64,000 nucleotides of DNA from NCBI GenBank assembly GCA_035571875.1, contig DATNBR010000041.1:1-64000 (forward strand), written 5' to 3'. The stretch's first letter is position 1; the number at the start of each line of letters is the position of its first letter. This DNA is from Parafrigoribacterium_A sp035571875. Its GTDB lineage: Bacteria; Actinomycetota; Actinomycetes; Actinomycetales; Microbacteriaceae. Made by a program: the position numbers and the translations under genes. Under the pieces are notes generated by a model. That model saw only the letters and a program-made list of their open reading frames with translations. It made no database searches and was not told the origin of the DNA. Of this stretch, positions 29,722-37,403 are shown piece after piece.

Positions 29722-31484
29722 CAGGAATCCTTCCCCTTGCCGCGAGTACTGCTCTGTTCGGCCGCCTTGCGTTCAGCGATCGTCTGCCGCTTCGCGGCCT
29801 CCTTGCTGCTGCGCGCCTTGGTCGCGGCCGCGACGCCCACGGGTTCGCGGAACGTGGCCCGGCCGCGGTAGACGGCACCGAGAGCCTTGGGGTCGAGTCC
29901 GCTGAAACGGTGACCCTCGGAGAAGAATCTCGTGCGCGAGAGCAACTGAAGCACCGGATGCGTGAACAGTGCCACGACCACGATGTCGATGATTGTCGTG
30001 ATGCCGAGCGTGAGCGCGAATCCCTTGACGTTGCCGACGGCGACGATGAACAGGATGCCCGCCGCCAGGAAGTTGACGGTGTCGGATGCGAGGACCGTGC
30101 GGATCGCGCGCTTCCAGCCCGCCTCGACCGCACCTGGCAGGGCACGGCCATCGCGCAATTCGTCGCGAATGCGCTCGAAGTACACGATGAACGAGTCCGC
30201 TGTGATTCCGATGGCCACGATGAGACCCGCGACTCCCGCGAGCGACAATCGATAACCCTCGCGCCACGACAGCAGAGTGACGAAGAGATAGGTGATCGTG
30301 GCGGCGACTACGAGCGACGCGACCGTGACCAATCCGAGAAGCCGGTACTGGAACAGCGAGTAGATGACGACGAGGATGAGGCCGATGAGGCCGGCCAACA
30401 GGCCACTCTGCAACTGGGTGCTACCCAGCGTCGCGGAGATCTGGTTCTTGCTCTGCACCTGGAAGCCGATCGGCAGGGCGCCAAACTTGAGCTGGTCTGC
30501 GAGAGTCTTCGCGGTCGCCTGGGTGAAGTTTCCGGTGATCTGCGGCTTGCCGTTCGTGATCACCGCGTTGGTCGTCGGCGCCGAGATCACGCTGCCGTCA
30601 AGCACGATCGCGAACTGGTGCCGCGCACCGGTCAGCGAATAGAGACGCGTCGTCACGGCGCCGAACTCCTTGGCGCCCTTGCTGTTGAAGACGATGTTGA
30701 CGGCCCACTGGCCCGTTACGGCGCCCTGGCTCGTCGATACCTGACCGGCTGACGCGTCGGCGATCGTCTCGCCTGCGACCTCGACAGGACCGAGGATGTA
30801 CTTAGTCTGCTGCTGTCCCTTGTCGAGTGAACTCGGGTCGTCGCAGGTGATGAGCGGCTTGTCGGGGTCTGCGACGTTCGCGCCGGTCTCTTCCACGTTC
30901 TTGCAGTCGAAGCTCGCGAACTTGTCCGCGAGCTCCGGCGTCACCCAGGCAAGGTCGCTCGCACTCGTCGGGGTGGCCGTGCTCGTCGGCGCCGTCGAAC
31001 TTGGCGTCGGTGACGCGCTCGCATCGGCTCCAGCGGAGGGCGTGGCGCTCGGTGTCGGAGTGGCGTTCGCCTGCGAGTTGGCGGCCGCATCCGTCTCGAG
31101 CACCGCGCGGAACTCAAGCTTCGCCGAGGACTCGATGCGGTCGATGGTCGCCTGGTCGGCGACTCCCGGGATGGAGACGACGACGTTCTGACCGCCCTGG
31201 GTGTTGATCTCGGCCTCGGAGACGCCGGAGGCGTCGATGCGCTGGCGGATGATCGCCACGGCCTGATCGAGTTGCTCCGCTGTCGGCTGCGCGGCCCCCT
31301 CGGCGATCTTCGGCGCGAGGATGATCTCCGTGCCGCCCTCGAGGTCGAGCGCAAGCTTCGGCGTGGGCGCGGCCCCATCGAACAGCATGCCCGCACCGTT
31401 GAGTCCGGCCAGAAGCGCCACGATGACGATCAACCAGGTCAGGGAACGCCACGCTTTTCTTACCGGGGTGTTACGTGCTGCCAA
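29721..31484 (-). CDS. secD: Protein translocase subunit SecD
   Basis: RND-type partner of SecF. The 587-residue protein begins with a membrane helix (LTWLIVIVALLAGLNGAG), then LALDLEGGTEIILAP of the P1 head. An Ala/Ser/Thr/Pro-rich low-complexity insert covers residues about 135-177, followed by cysteines at 194 and 214 that could form a disulfide. Five C-terminal helices follow, with GITADSFIVYFERIRDELRD and the tail AAEQSSTRGKGKDS. The start is TTG giving LAARNTPVRKAWR; no stronger start is visible. It lies 101 bases after yajC, with a hairpin in between. Confidence 0.96.
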   Translation of the reverse strand: MAARNTPVRKAWRSLTWLIVIVALLAGLNGAGMLFDGAAPTPKLALDLEGGTEIILAPKIAEGAAQPTAEQLDQAVAIIRQRIDASGVSEAEINTQGGQNVVVSIPGVADQATIDRIESSAKLEFRAVLETDAAANSQANATPTPSATPSAGADASASPTPSSTAPTSTATPTSASDLAWVTPELADKFASFDCKNVEETGANVADPDKPLITCDDPSSLDKGQQQTKYILGPVEVAGETIADASAGQVSTSQGAVTGQWAVNIVFNSKGAKEFGAVTTRLYSLTGARHQFAIVLDGSVISAPTTNAVITNGKPQITGNFTQATAKTLADQLKFGALPIGFQVQSKNQISATLGSTQLQSGLLAGLIGLILVVIYSLFQYRLLGLVTVASLVVAATITYLFVTLLSWREGYRLSLAGVAGLIVAIGITADSFIVYFERIRDELRDGRALPGAVEAGWKRAIRTVLASDTVNFLAAGILFIVAVGNVKGFALTLGITTIIDIVVVALFTHPVLQLLSRTRFFSEGHRFSGLDPKALGAVYRGRATFREPVGVAAATKARSSKEAAKRQTIAERKAAEQSSTRGKGKDS

Positions 31485-31546
31485 CGGGAACTCAGCTTTC
31501 TACGCGTGCGACGCGGTATGTGACCGCCGACGCACCTCAAACCTCT

Positions 31547-31567
31547 CCCGCGCGAGTACCGCGCGGG
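31547..31567 (-). other. Perfect 8-bp hairpin between yajC and secD
   Basis: CCCGCGCG-GTACT-CGCGCGGG is a strong stem-loop on the minus strand, 19 bases after the yajC stop. No T run follows (GAGAGGTTTGAGG), so it may be an attenuator or mRNA-stability element rather than a full terminator. Confidence 0.4.
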
Positions 31568-31585
31568 CACACAACAGGTTAGTGG

Positions 31586-32005
31586 TTAGTCAACGGCCTT
31601 CTTGCTGCTGCCACGGGCGGGCTTCTTGGGAGCCGGCTCGATCCGCTCACCGAACTCGGGCTCGCCCGCAACGATGGCGTTGTCGGCGTTCAGCTCTGGC
31701 TCGGGAGCGGCGGCGCTCGCTTCCGCGGCCTCGACCTCGGGTGTCTCGTCGTCAACGGCCTTGAGGATCGTCTGGCGGTGGATCTTGAGCACGGTGCCCG
31801 GCGTGGTCTCGATCAGCGCGATGTTGGTGTCTTCGTCGAGGTCGATGAGCGTGCCGTACAGACCGTAGTTGGTCATGATCTCGGCGCCCGGAACAATTGT
31901 CGCCTGGCGCTCTTCGGCCTGCTTGGCGCGCTTACGCGAACTGCGGAACTGGAAGAAGATGAAAACGGCCAGCGCAACCGCGATAAGTATGAATTCTGTG
32001 GGCAT
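31586..32005 (-). CDS. yajC: Preprotein translocase subunit YajC
   Basis: Small SecDF-associated membrane protein. The 139-residue product has one N-terminal helix (FILIAVALAVFIFFQF) followed by the basic RSSRKRAKQAEERQ. The compact domain GAEIMTNYGLYGTLIDLDED comes next, with GTVLKIHRQTILKAV. The last 55 residues are an acidic, Ala/Glu/Pro-rich extension (EAAEASAAAPEPELNADN) ending in lysines, longer than the E. coli protein but common in Actinobacteria. The order yajC-secD-secF on the same strand supports the call. Confidence 0.94.
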   Translation of the reverse strand: MPTEFILIAVALAVFIFFQFRSSRKRAKQAEERQATIVPGAEIMTNYGLYGTLIDLDEDTNIALIETTPGTVLKIHRQTILKAVDDETPEVEAAEASAAAPEPELNADNAIVAGEPEFGERIEPAPKKPARGSSKKAVD

Positions 32006-32081
32006 GGTGCGAACGAGCCTTCCGAAATGGTGGTGTATAGAGCCTGAAGTCTAGGCGCGGGTGCTGTTAAGCCAGCTTGAA

Positions 32082-33125
32082 TTATAGGTCATCGCCGAAC
32101 AGTGCCTCGCTCGGCCTGCTCAGCCCGAAGTGCGCCCATGCCCGCTTGCTCGCCACTCGGCCCCGCGGTGTACGGGTGAGAAGCCCAATGCGCACCAGGA
32201 ACGGCTCGACGACCGATTCGATGGTCTCCGCCTCTTCGCCCACCGAAACTGCGAGCGTACCGAGACCGACTGGACCGCCGTCGAAGCGCGTGAGGATGAC
32301 ATCCATCACGGCGCGGTCGAGTCGATCGAGGCCCAGTTCGTCGACGTCGTACAGCTCGAGCGCGGCGTGCACGGCCTCGAGCCCCGACACGTCGTGCACC
32401 AGCGAGTAGTCACGCACGCGCCGCAGGAGACGGTTCGCGATGCGCGGCGTTCCCCGGCAGCGGCCCGCGATCTCGGCCAGCGCCGAGCGATCGACCTCGA
32501 GCCCGAGAAGAGTCGCCGCGCGCGTGAGCACCTGCTCGAGTTCGTCCTCCGCGTAGAACTCGAGGTGAGCGGTGAACCCGAACCTGTCTCTCAAAGGGTT
32601 CGGCAGGAGCCCGGAGCGAGTGGTCGCGCCGACCAGCGTGAACGGAGCGAGGTCGAGCGGGATCGAGGTGGCGCCCGCCCCCTTGCCGACCATGATGTCG
32701 ATGCGAAAGTCTTCCATCGCCAGATAGAGCATCTCCTCGGCGGACCTCGCCATGCGATGGATCTCGTCGATGAAGAGGATCTCACCCGGCACGAGCGAGG
32801 AGAGAACGGCCGCGAGGTCGCCGGCATGCTGGATGGCCGGCCCGCTCGACATCCGGAGCGATCGCCCGCTCTCTTCCGCGACTATCATCGCCAGCGTCGT
32901 CTTTCCGAGGCCGGGCGGACCGGCGAGGAGGATGTGGTCCGGCGTGCGGTTCTGCATCGACGCCGCCTGCAGTAGCAGCTGCAGCTGTGCACGCACTTTC
33001 GCCTGACCCACGAACTCGGCGAGAGTCTTCGGGCGAAGCGCACCCTCGAAGGCGAGCTCTGCCTCCGACTCGGGCGTGGGTCGAACAATCGCGACCGAGG
33101 GGTCGTCTAAGGGCTCCGAGGTCAT
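32082..33125 (-). CDS. ruvB: Holliday junction branch migration helicase RuvB
   Basis: Hexameric ATPase that drives branch migration with RuvA. The 347-residue protein has RPKTLAEFVGQAKVRAQLQL, Walker A GPPGLGKTTLAMI, Walker B LFIDEIHRM, sensor LVGATTRSGLLPNPLRDRFG and the winged-helix C-terminus (GLLTRTPRGRVASKRAWAH). The ATG overlaps the ruvA stop as ATGA. The order ruvC-ruvA-ruvB is complete in this window, and the encoded resolvasome is full. Confidence 0.98.
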   Translation of the reverse strand: MTSEPLDDPSVAIVRPTPESEAELAFEGALRPKTLAEFVGQAKVRAQLQLLLQAASMQNRTPDHILLAGPPGLGKTTLAMIVAEESGRSLRMSSGPAIQHAGDLAAVLSSLVPGEILFIDEIHRMARSAEEMLYLAMEDFRIDIMVGKGAGATSIPLDLAPFTLVGATTRSGLLPNPLRDRFGFTAHLEFYAEDELEQVLTRAATLLGLEVDRSALAEIAGRCRGTPRIANRLLRRVRDYSLVHDVSGLEAVHAALELYDVDELGLDRLDRAVMDVILTRFDGGPVGLGTLAVSVGEEAETIESVVEPFLVRIGLLTRTPRGRVASKRAWAHFGLSRPSEALFGDDL

Positions 33126-33745
33126 CGCGCCTCCGTCATGCCGGCGGCCTGCTGCGGACCGAGCGCCGCGAGTGCGAGTCTCAGCAGCGCCGGCACCTCG
33201 AACGGCCCGCCATCCGTCGCCGCGATCGCATCGTCGAGTGCCTGCGCGGCAACCCGCTCAGACCACCCGAGCCCCACGAGCGCGACGAGCACGCTGTCTT
33301 TCACCGCCACCTGCACTGTCGGCGTCGCACGTTCGGCCGAAGCCGCGACGTGCATCTTGCCTGCGAGCGAAACCACGATGAGCTTGGCCGTTTTCGGGCC
33401 GATGCCCGACACCTTGCGAAACGCCGCGTCATTCTCGGTCGCGACCGCCGCGGCGACATCGGCCGGGGCCATCACCGCGAGCACTCCCATCGCCGACTTC
33501 GGACCGACTCCCGTGACGCCGCGGAGCAGATCGAACACCGCCAACTGCTCGGCATCCGAGAAACCGAAGAGGGCGAGGTCGTCTTCACGCACCACGAGGG
33601 CGGTGTGGACGGATGCCTCGCTGCCGACGCGCAGCGACAGGGCGTGCTGCGGGGTGACCGTGACGGCCAGACCCACTCCCCCGACCTCGATGACGGCGTT
33701 CGTGCCGGCCGCGGCGAGCACCGTGCCGCGAACCGAAGAAATCAT
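33122..33745 (-). CDS. ruvA: Holliday junction DNA helicase RuvA
   Basis: Binds the four-way junction and loads RuvB. The 207-residue protein starts MISSVRGTVLAAAGTNAVIE (OB domain), then HTALVVREDDLALFGFSDAE. Helix-hairpin-helix motifs LRGVTGVGPKSAMGVLAV and FRKVSGIGPKTAKLIVVSL are visible, and the C-terminal RuvB-binding domain follows a flexible linker. The ATG overlaps the ruvC stop (ATGA) and the stop overlaps the ruvB start, so the three ruv genes are translationally coupled. Confidence 0.97.
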   Translation of the reverse strand: MISSVRGTVLAAAGTNAVIEVGGVGLAVTVTPQHALSLRVGSEASVHTALVVREDDLALFGFSDAEQLAVFDLLRGVTGVGPKSAMGVLAVMAPADVAAAVATENDAAFRKVSGIGPKTAKLIVVSLAGKMHVAASAERATPTVQVAVKDSVLVALVGLGWSERVAAQALDDAIAATDGGPFEVPALLRLALAALGPQQAAGMTEAR

Positions 33746-34347
33746 GGTGCCAGCCTACGTTTGACGGCTGACTTAGCCGTGGAGCGCTCCGCGGCGAGCC
33801 ATGCCCGCTGCGCTGGAGTGAGGGCCGCGGCCTCCCCGTCGGCGCGTGCCCCCGTGCTCGTCAACAACCCGGGCGTGCGCCAGGCGTGGCACAGGGCGAT
33901 CGCGAGGGCGTCGGATGCGTCGGCCGGGCTCGGCAGCTCGGCAAGACCGAGCACGCGCGCCACCATGGTCGCGACCTGCTTCTTGCCCGCGGAACCGTAG
34001 CCGGTGATGGACGCCTTCACCTCGGACGGCGTGTGCAGGCCCGCGGCGAGCCCGTGCCGAGCTGCGATCAGGAGCGCGACCCCGCTGATCTGCGCGGTAC
34101 CCATGACGGTGCGCAGGTTGTTCTGCGCGAACACGCGCTCGATAGCGAAGGCGGTGGGCCGATACTCGTCGAAGAGTCGCTCGATTTCCGTGCCCACCGC
34201 GAGAAGTCGCTGCTCGAGCGGCAACTCCGGCGGCGTGCGGATGACGTCGACGCTCACGAGGCTCGCCGTGCGAGTCGCGGTGACATCGACGATTCCAACC
34301 CCGCAGCGGGTGAGGCCCGGGTCGATACCGAGGACCCGGATGCTCAC
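33742..34347 (-). CDS. ruvC: Crossover junction endodeoxyribonuclease RuvC
   Basis: Resolves Holliday junctions by paired nicking. The 201-residue protein starts SIRVLGIDPGLTRCG with catalytic Asp9, carries AIERVFAQNNLRTVMGTAQ with the second acidic residue, VKASITGYGSAGKKQV, and DASDALAIALCHAWR with the last acidic pair. The start is GTG, eight bases after the yebC stop. A basic C-terminal extension (AERSTAKSAVKRRL) goes beyond the core fold. It is cotranscribed with ruvA and ruvB. Confidence 0.96.
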   Translation of the reverse strand: MSIRVLGIDPGLTRCGVGIVDVTATRTASLVSVDVIRTPPELPLEQRLLAVGTEIERLFDEYRPTAFAIERVFAQNNLRTVMGTAQISGVALLIAARHGLAAGLHTPSEVKASITGYGSAGKKQVATMVARVLGLAELPSPADASDALAIALCHAWRTPGLLTSTGARADGEAAALTPAQRAWLAAERSTAKSAVKRRLAP

Positions 34348-34355
34348 AGCGCGGC

Positions 34356-35117
34356 CTATTCCTCCTCGTCGAGGACGGCCTGTACCTCGGCGGGGATGTC
34401 GAAGTTGCCGTACACGTTCTGCACGTCATCGTTGTCGTCGAGGGCATCGATGAGCCGGAAGATTTTTCGAGCGGTCTCAGCATCCACCTCGATGGTGAGT
34501 CCGGGCACGAACTCGACGTCGGCCGAGTCGTAGTCGATCCCCGCGTCCTGCAGCGCGGTGCGCACCGCGACGAGATCGTGCGGCTCAGAGACGATCTCGA
34601 AGCCTGCACCGCGGTCGTTGACCTCTTCGGCGCCCGCATCGAGAACGGCCGCCAGGATGTCATCCTCGGTGACTCCGTCGGTCTTCGTGACCGACACGAC
34701 GCCCTTGCGGCTGAAGTTGTACGCGACACTGCCCGGGTCGCCCATGGTGCCGCCATTGCGCGTCATGATGGTGCGCACATCCGCGGCAGCACGGTTCTTG
34801 TTGTCGGTGAGACACTCGATGAGGAGCGCCACGCCGCCGGCGGCATAGCCCTCGTAGATGATCGTCTGGTAGTCGACGGCCTCGCCGAGCTGGCCCGATC
34901 CGCGCTTGATAGCGCGGTCGATGTTCTCGTTGGGAACGGAGGTCTTCTTGGCCTTCTGCACGGCATCGACGAGCGTCGGGTTACCCGAGAGGTCTGCGCC
35001 GCCGATCTTTGCGGCAACCTCGATGTTCTTGATGAGCTTGGCGAACGACTTGGCACGACGCGAGTCCTTGACCGCTTTTTGGTGCTTGGTGGTTGCCCAT
35101 TTGGAGTGACCTGACAT
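34356..35117 (-). CDS. YebC/PmpR family transcriptional or translational regulator
   Basis: DUF28/TACO1-family protein; members act as DNA-binding regulators or help translation of difficult sequences. The 253-residue product starts MSGHSKWATTKHQKAVKDSR, the family signature, with NIEVAAKIGGADLSGNPTLV and YEGYAAGGVALLIECLTDNK. The acidic C-terminus EVQAVLDEEE is also typical. ATG at 35117 is chosen over an ATG nine bases upstream to match the family start. The usual yebC-ruvC-ruvA-ruvB order is preserved, with pdxT upstream. Confidence 0.95.
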   Translation of the reverse strand: MSGHSKWATTKHQKAVKDSRRAKSFAKLIKNIEVAAKIGGADLSGNPTLVDAVQKAKKTSVPNENIDRAIKRGSGQLGEAVDYQTIIYEGYAAGGVALLIECLTDNKNRAAADVRTIMTRNGGTMGDPGSVAYNFSRKGVVSVTKTDGVTEDDILAAVLDAGAEEVNDRGAGFEIVSEPHDLVAVRTALQDAGIDYDSADVEFVPGLTIEVDAETARKIFRLIDALDDNDDVQNVYGNFDIPAEVQAVLDEEE

Positions 35118-35168
35118 GCTGAACATTCTAGCCAGCCGCCCGGTACCTCCCGGCCCCGCGCCTCGCGG

Positions 35169-35777
35169 TCACCGGTCGTTCGAACGGAACCCCGTGCTTT
35201 CGACGCGATTGAGGAAGTACTCGTGGAACCGGGTGTCGCCGGTCATCTCGGGGTGGAAGGAAGTGCCGAGCAGGTTGCCCTGCTCCACCGCCACCACCCG
35301 TCCGTCTTCCAGTGCGGAGACGACCGTCACGTCGTCGCCCACCCGCTCGACCACGGGGGCGCGGATGAACACGGCGTGCATGGGCACGTCACCGACGGCG
35401 GGAATGTCGAGGTCGACCTCGAACGATGAGGTCTGCGATCCGAAGGCGTTGCGACGCACGTCGATATCGAGCCCGCCGAGGCTCTGCTGGCCGTCGATCG
35501 CGTCGAGCACGGTGTTCGAGAGCATGATGAGCCCCGCGCAGGTACCGTACACGGGCATTCCGGATGCGATGGCCGCCTTCACGGGCTCCGCCAATCCGAA
35601 GAGACGGCTGAGCTTGTCCATCACACTGGACTCACCCCCCGGGATGACGAGCCCGGCCACGCTCTGCAGGTCTTCTTCCCTGCGAACCGGCACGGCATCC
35701 GCTCCGAGGGATCGCAGCACCGCGAGGTGTTCGCGGAAGTCGCCCTGCAGGGCGAGGACGCCAACCTGCGCGGTCAT
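35169..35777 (-). CDS. pdxT: Pyridoxal 5'-phosphate synthase glutaminase subunit PdxT
   Basis: Releases ammonia from glutamine for PdxS. The 202-residue class I amidotransferase has VGVLALQGDFREHLAVLRSL, VIPGGESSVMDKLSRLFGL, nucleophile Cys80 in PVYGTCAGLIMLS, and the His-Glu of GTSFHPEMTGDTRFHEYFL. ATG start 27 bases after the pdxS stop. Together with PdxS it forms the deoxyxylulose-independent vitamin B6 pathway. The dxs gene elsewhere in the window therefore serves isoprenoids and thiamine, not B6. Confidence 0.97.
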   Translation of the reverse strand: MTAQVGVLALQGDFREHLAVLRSLGADAVPVRREEDLQSVAGLVIPGGESSVMDKLSRLFGLAEPVKAAIASGMPVYGTCAGLIMLSNTVLDAIDGQQSLGGLDIDVRRNAFGSQTSSFEVDLDIPAVGDVPMHAVFIRAPVVERVGDDVTVVSALEDGRVVAVEQGNLLGTSFHPEMTGDTRFHEYFLNRVESTGFRSNDR

Positions 35778-35804
35778 GAGGCGTGCTTTCGCGTGCTGCG
35801 CCGC

Positions 35805-36722
35805 CTACCAGCCACGTTCGGACAGGCGGTGCGGTGCGGCGAGGTCGGCGACATTGATGCCCACCATGGCCTCACCCAGGCCGCGGGAGGCCTCGGCCAC
35901 GACCGAGGCGTCGTCGAAGAAGGTCGTCGCCTTCACGATGGCGGCCGCGCGCTTGGCGGGGTCACCTGACTTGAAGATGCCCGAACCGACGAACACTCCG
36001 TCGGCACCGAGCTGCATCATCAGTGCGGCATCGGCCGGGGTGGCGACGCCGCCCGCGGTGAACAGCACGACCGGAAGCTTGCCGGTGCGCGCGATCTCGA
36101 CCACGAGCTCGAAGGGTGCCTGAAGCTCCTTGGCCGCGACGTACAGTTCGTCTTCGCTCTTGGCGGTGAGGGCCGCGATCTCGGCCTTGATGGTGCGGAT
36201 GTGCTTGGTCGCCTCGGAGACGTCGCCGGTGCCGGCCTCGCCCTTCGAGCGGATCATGGCCGCGCCCTCGTTGATGCGACGCAGCGCCTCGCCCAGGTTG
36301 GTGGCGCCACAGACGAAGGGAACGGTGAACTTCCATTTGTCGATGTGGTTCACGTAGTCGGCCGGGCTCAGCACTTCGGACTCGTCGATGTAGTCGACCT
36401 TGAGTGCCTCGAGGATCTGCGCCTCGACGAAGTGGCCGATGCGGGCCTTCGCCATGACCGGGATCGACACAGCCTCGATGATGCCGTCGATGAGGTCGGG
36501 GTCGCTCATGCGAGCGACGCCACCCTGAGAGCGGATGTCGGCGGGCACCCGCTCGAGCGCCATGACGGCGACGGCCCCGGCATCCTCGGCGATCTTCGCC
36601 TGCTCGGCGTTCACCACGTCCATGATGACGCCACCCTTGAGCATTTCGGCGAGTCCGCGCTTGACGCGGCTCGTGCCCAGTTCTCCTGCGCCGCTCTTAT
36701 CGGCGTTGCTGCTGTCGCTCAC
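35805..36722 (-). CDS. pdxS: Pyridoxal 5'-phosphate synthase lyase subunit PdxS
   Basis: Makes PLP from ribose 5-phosphate, glyceraldehyde 3-phosphate and ammonia from PdxT. The 305-residue barrel has KRGLAEMLKGGVIMDVVNAE, ALERVPADIRSQGGVARMSD with the conserved segment, and EAQILEALKVDYIDESEVL. It also has PFVCGATNLGEALRRINEGA. The start is GTG at 36722 (VSDSSNADKSG) with GGGAAGG nearby; the upstream in-frame ATG lacks a ribosome site. The N-terminal 20 residues are a flexible Ser/Gly-rich leader. Confidence 0.96.
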   Translation of the reverse strand: MSDSSNADKSGAGELGTSRVKRGLAEMLKGGVIMDVVNAEQAKIAEDAGAVAVMALERVPADIRSQGGVARMSDPDLIDGIIEAVSIPVMAKARIGHFVEAQILEALKVDYIDESEVLSPADYVNHIDKWKFTVPFVCGATNLGEALRRINEGAAMIRSKGEAGTGDVSEATKHIRTIKAEIAALTAKSEDELYVAAKELQAPFELVVEIARTGKLPVVLFTAGGVATPADAALMMQLGADGVFVGSGIFKSGDPAKRAAAIVKATTFFDDASVVAEASRGLGEAMVGINVADLAAPHRLSERGW

Positions 36723-36825
36723 TGTTGCCTTCCCTTTGGGCTGCCGATCGGCGCCCCGTAGCTGTGCCATCCAGTCTCAGCGGCGCGACTGTGCTGCCCT
36801 CGCCGCGTGGGGATGTGCCCCCATT

Positions 36826-37401
36826 CTACTGCGGCTGGGACTTCGGCCAGGCCGCGGCGACATCCGCCCGCACCTCGCCAAGAAGCTGCGGTACGGCCTT
36901 CGTTTTCGCGATGATGGGGAAGAAGTTCGAATCCAGTGCCCAGCGGGGAACGATGTGTTGATGGAGATGGTCGGCGATGCCCGCGCCCGCGATCCGCCCC
37001 TGGTTCATTCCGAGATTGAACCCGTCACAGTGCGCAACCTTGCTCAGCACGCGCATGGCCGTCTGGGTCAGACTCCCCATCTCGGCGACCTCGTCGGCGT
37101 TGGCCTGGTCGTAGCTCGGGATGTGCCGGTAGGGACACACCAGCAGGTGCCCGGTGTTATAGGGGAACAGGTTAAGCAGCACGTAGCAGTGCTCACCACG
37201 GGCGACGATGAGGGCCTTCTCGTCGTCGAGCGAGGGAGCGGTGCAGAACGGGCAGGCGTGCTCCTCCGGCTGCTGACCCTCCTGGATGTAGACCAGACGG
37301 TGAGGCGTCCACAGCCGCTGGAACGAGTCCGGCACGGCAGCGAAGTCGCGTGAATTCTCGATCGGCACGTCGCCGAATTCCCCCGGCTCGTACGGGCCCA
37401 T
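36826..37401 (-). CDS. HIT family hydrolase (Ap4A phosphorylase-like)
   Basis: Nucleotide-binding hydrolase or phosphorylase of the histidine-triad superfamily. The 191-residue protein has a zinc-knuckle CPFC at residues 50-53, LNLFPYNTGHLLVCPYRHI, and the triad HLHQHIVPRW at residues 145-154. Related actinobacterial proteins hydrolyse or phosphorolyse Ap4A, but the precise substrate here is inference. ATG start two bases after the thrS stop, so it is cotranscribed with thrS. An association with aminoacyl-tRNA synthetase by-products is plausible. Confidence 0.9.
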   Translation of the reverse strand: MGPYEPGEFGDVPIENSRDFAAVPDSFQRLWTPHRLVYIQEGQQPEEHACPFCTAPSLDDEKALIVARGEHCYVLLNLFPYNTGHLLVCPYRHIPSYDQANADEVAEMGSLTQTAMRVLSKVAHCDGFNLGMNQGRIAGAGIADHLHQHIVPRWALDSNFFPIIAKTKAVPQLLGEVRADVAAAWPKSQPQ

Positions 37402-37403
37402 CG

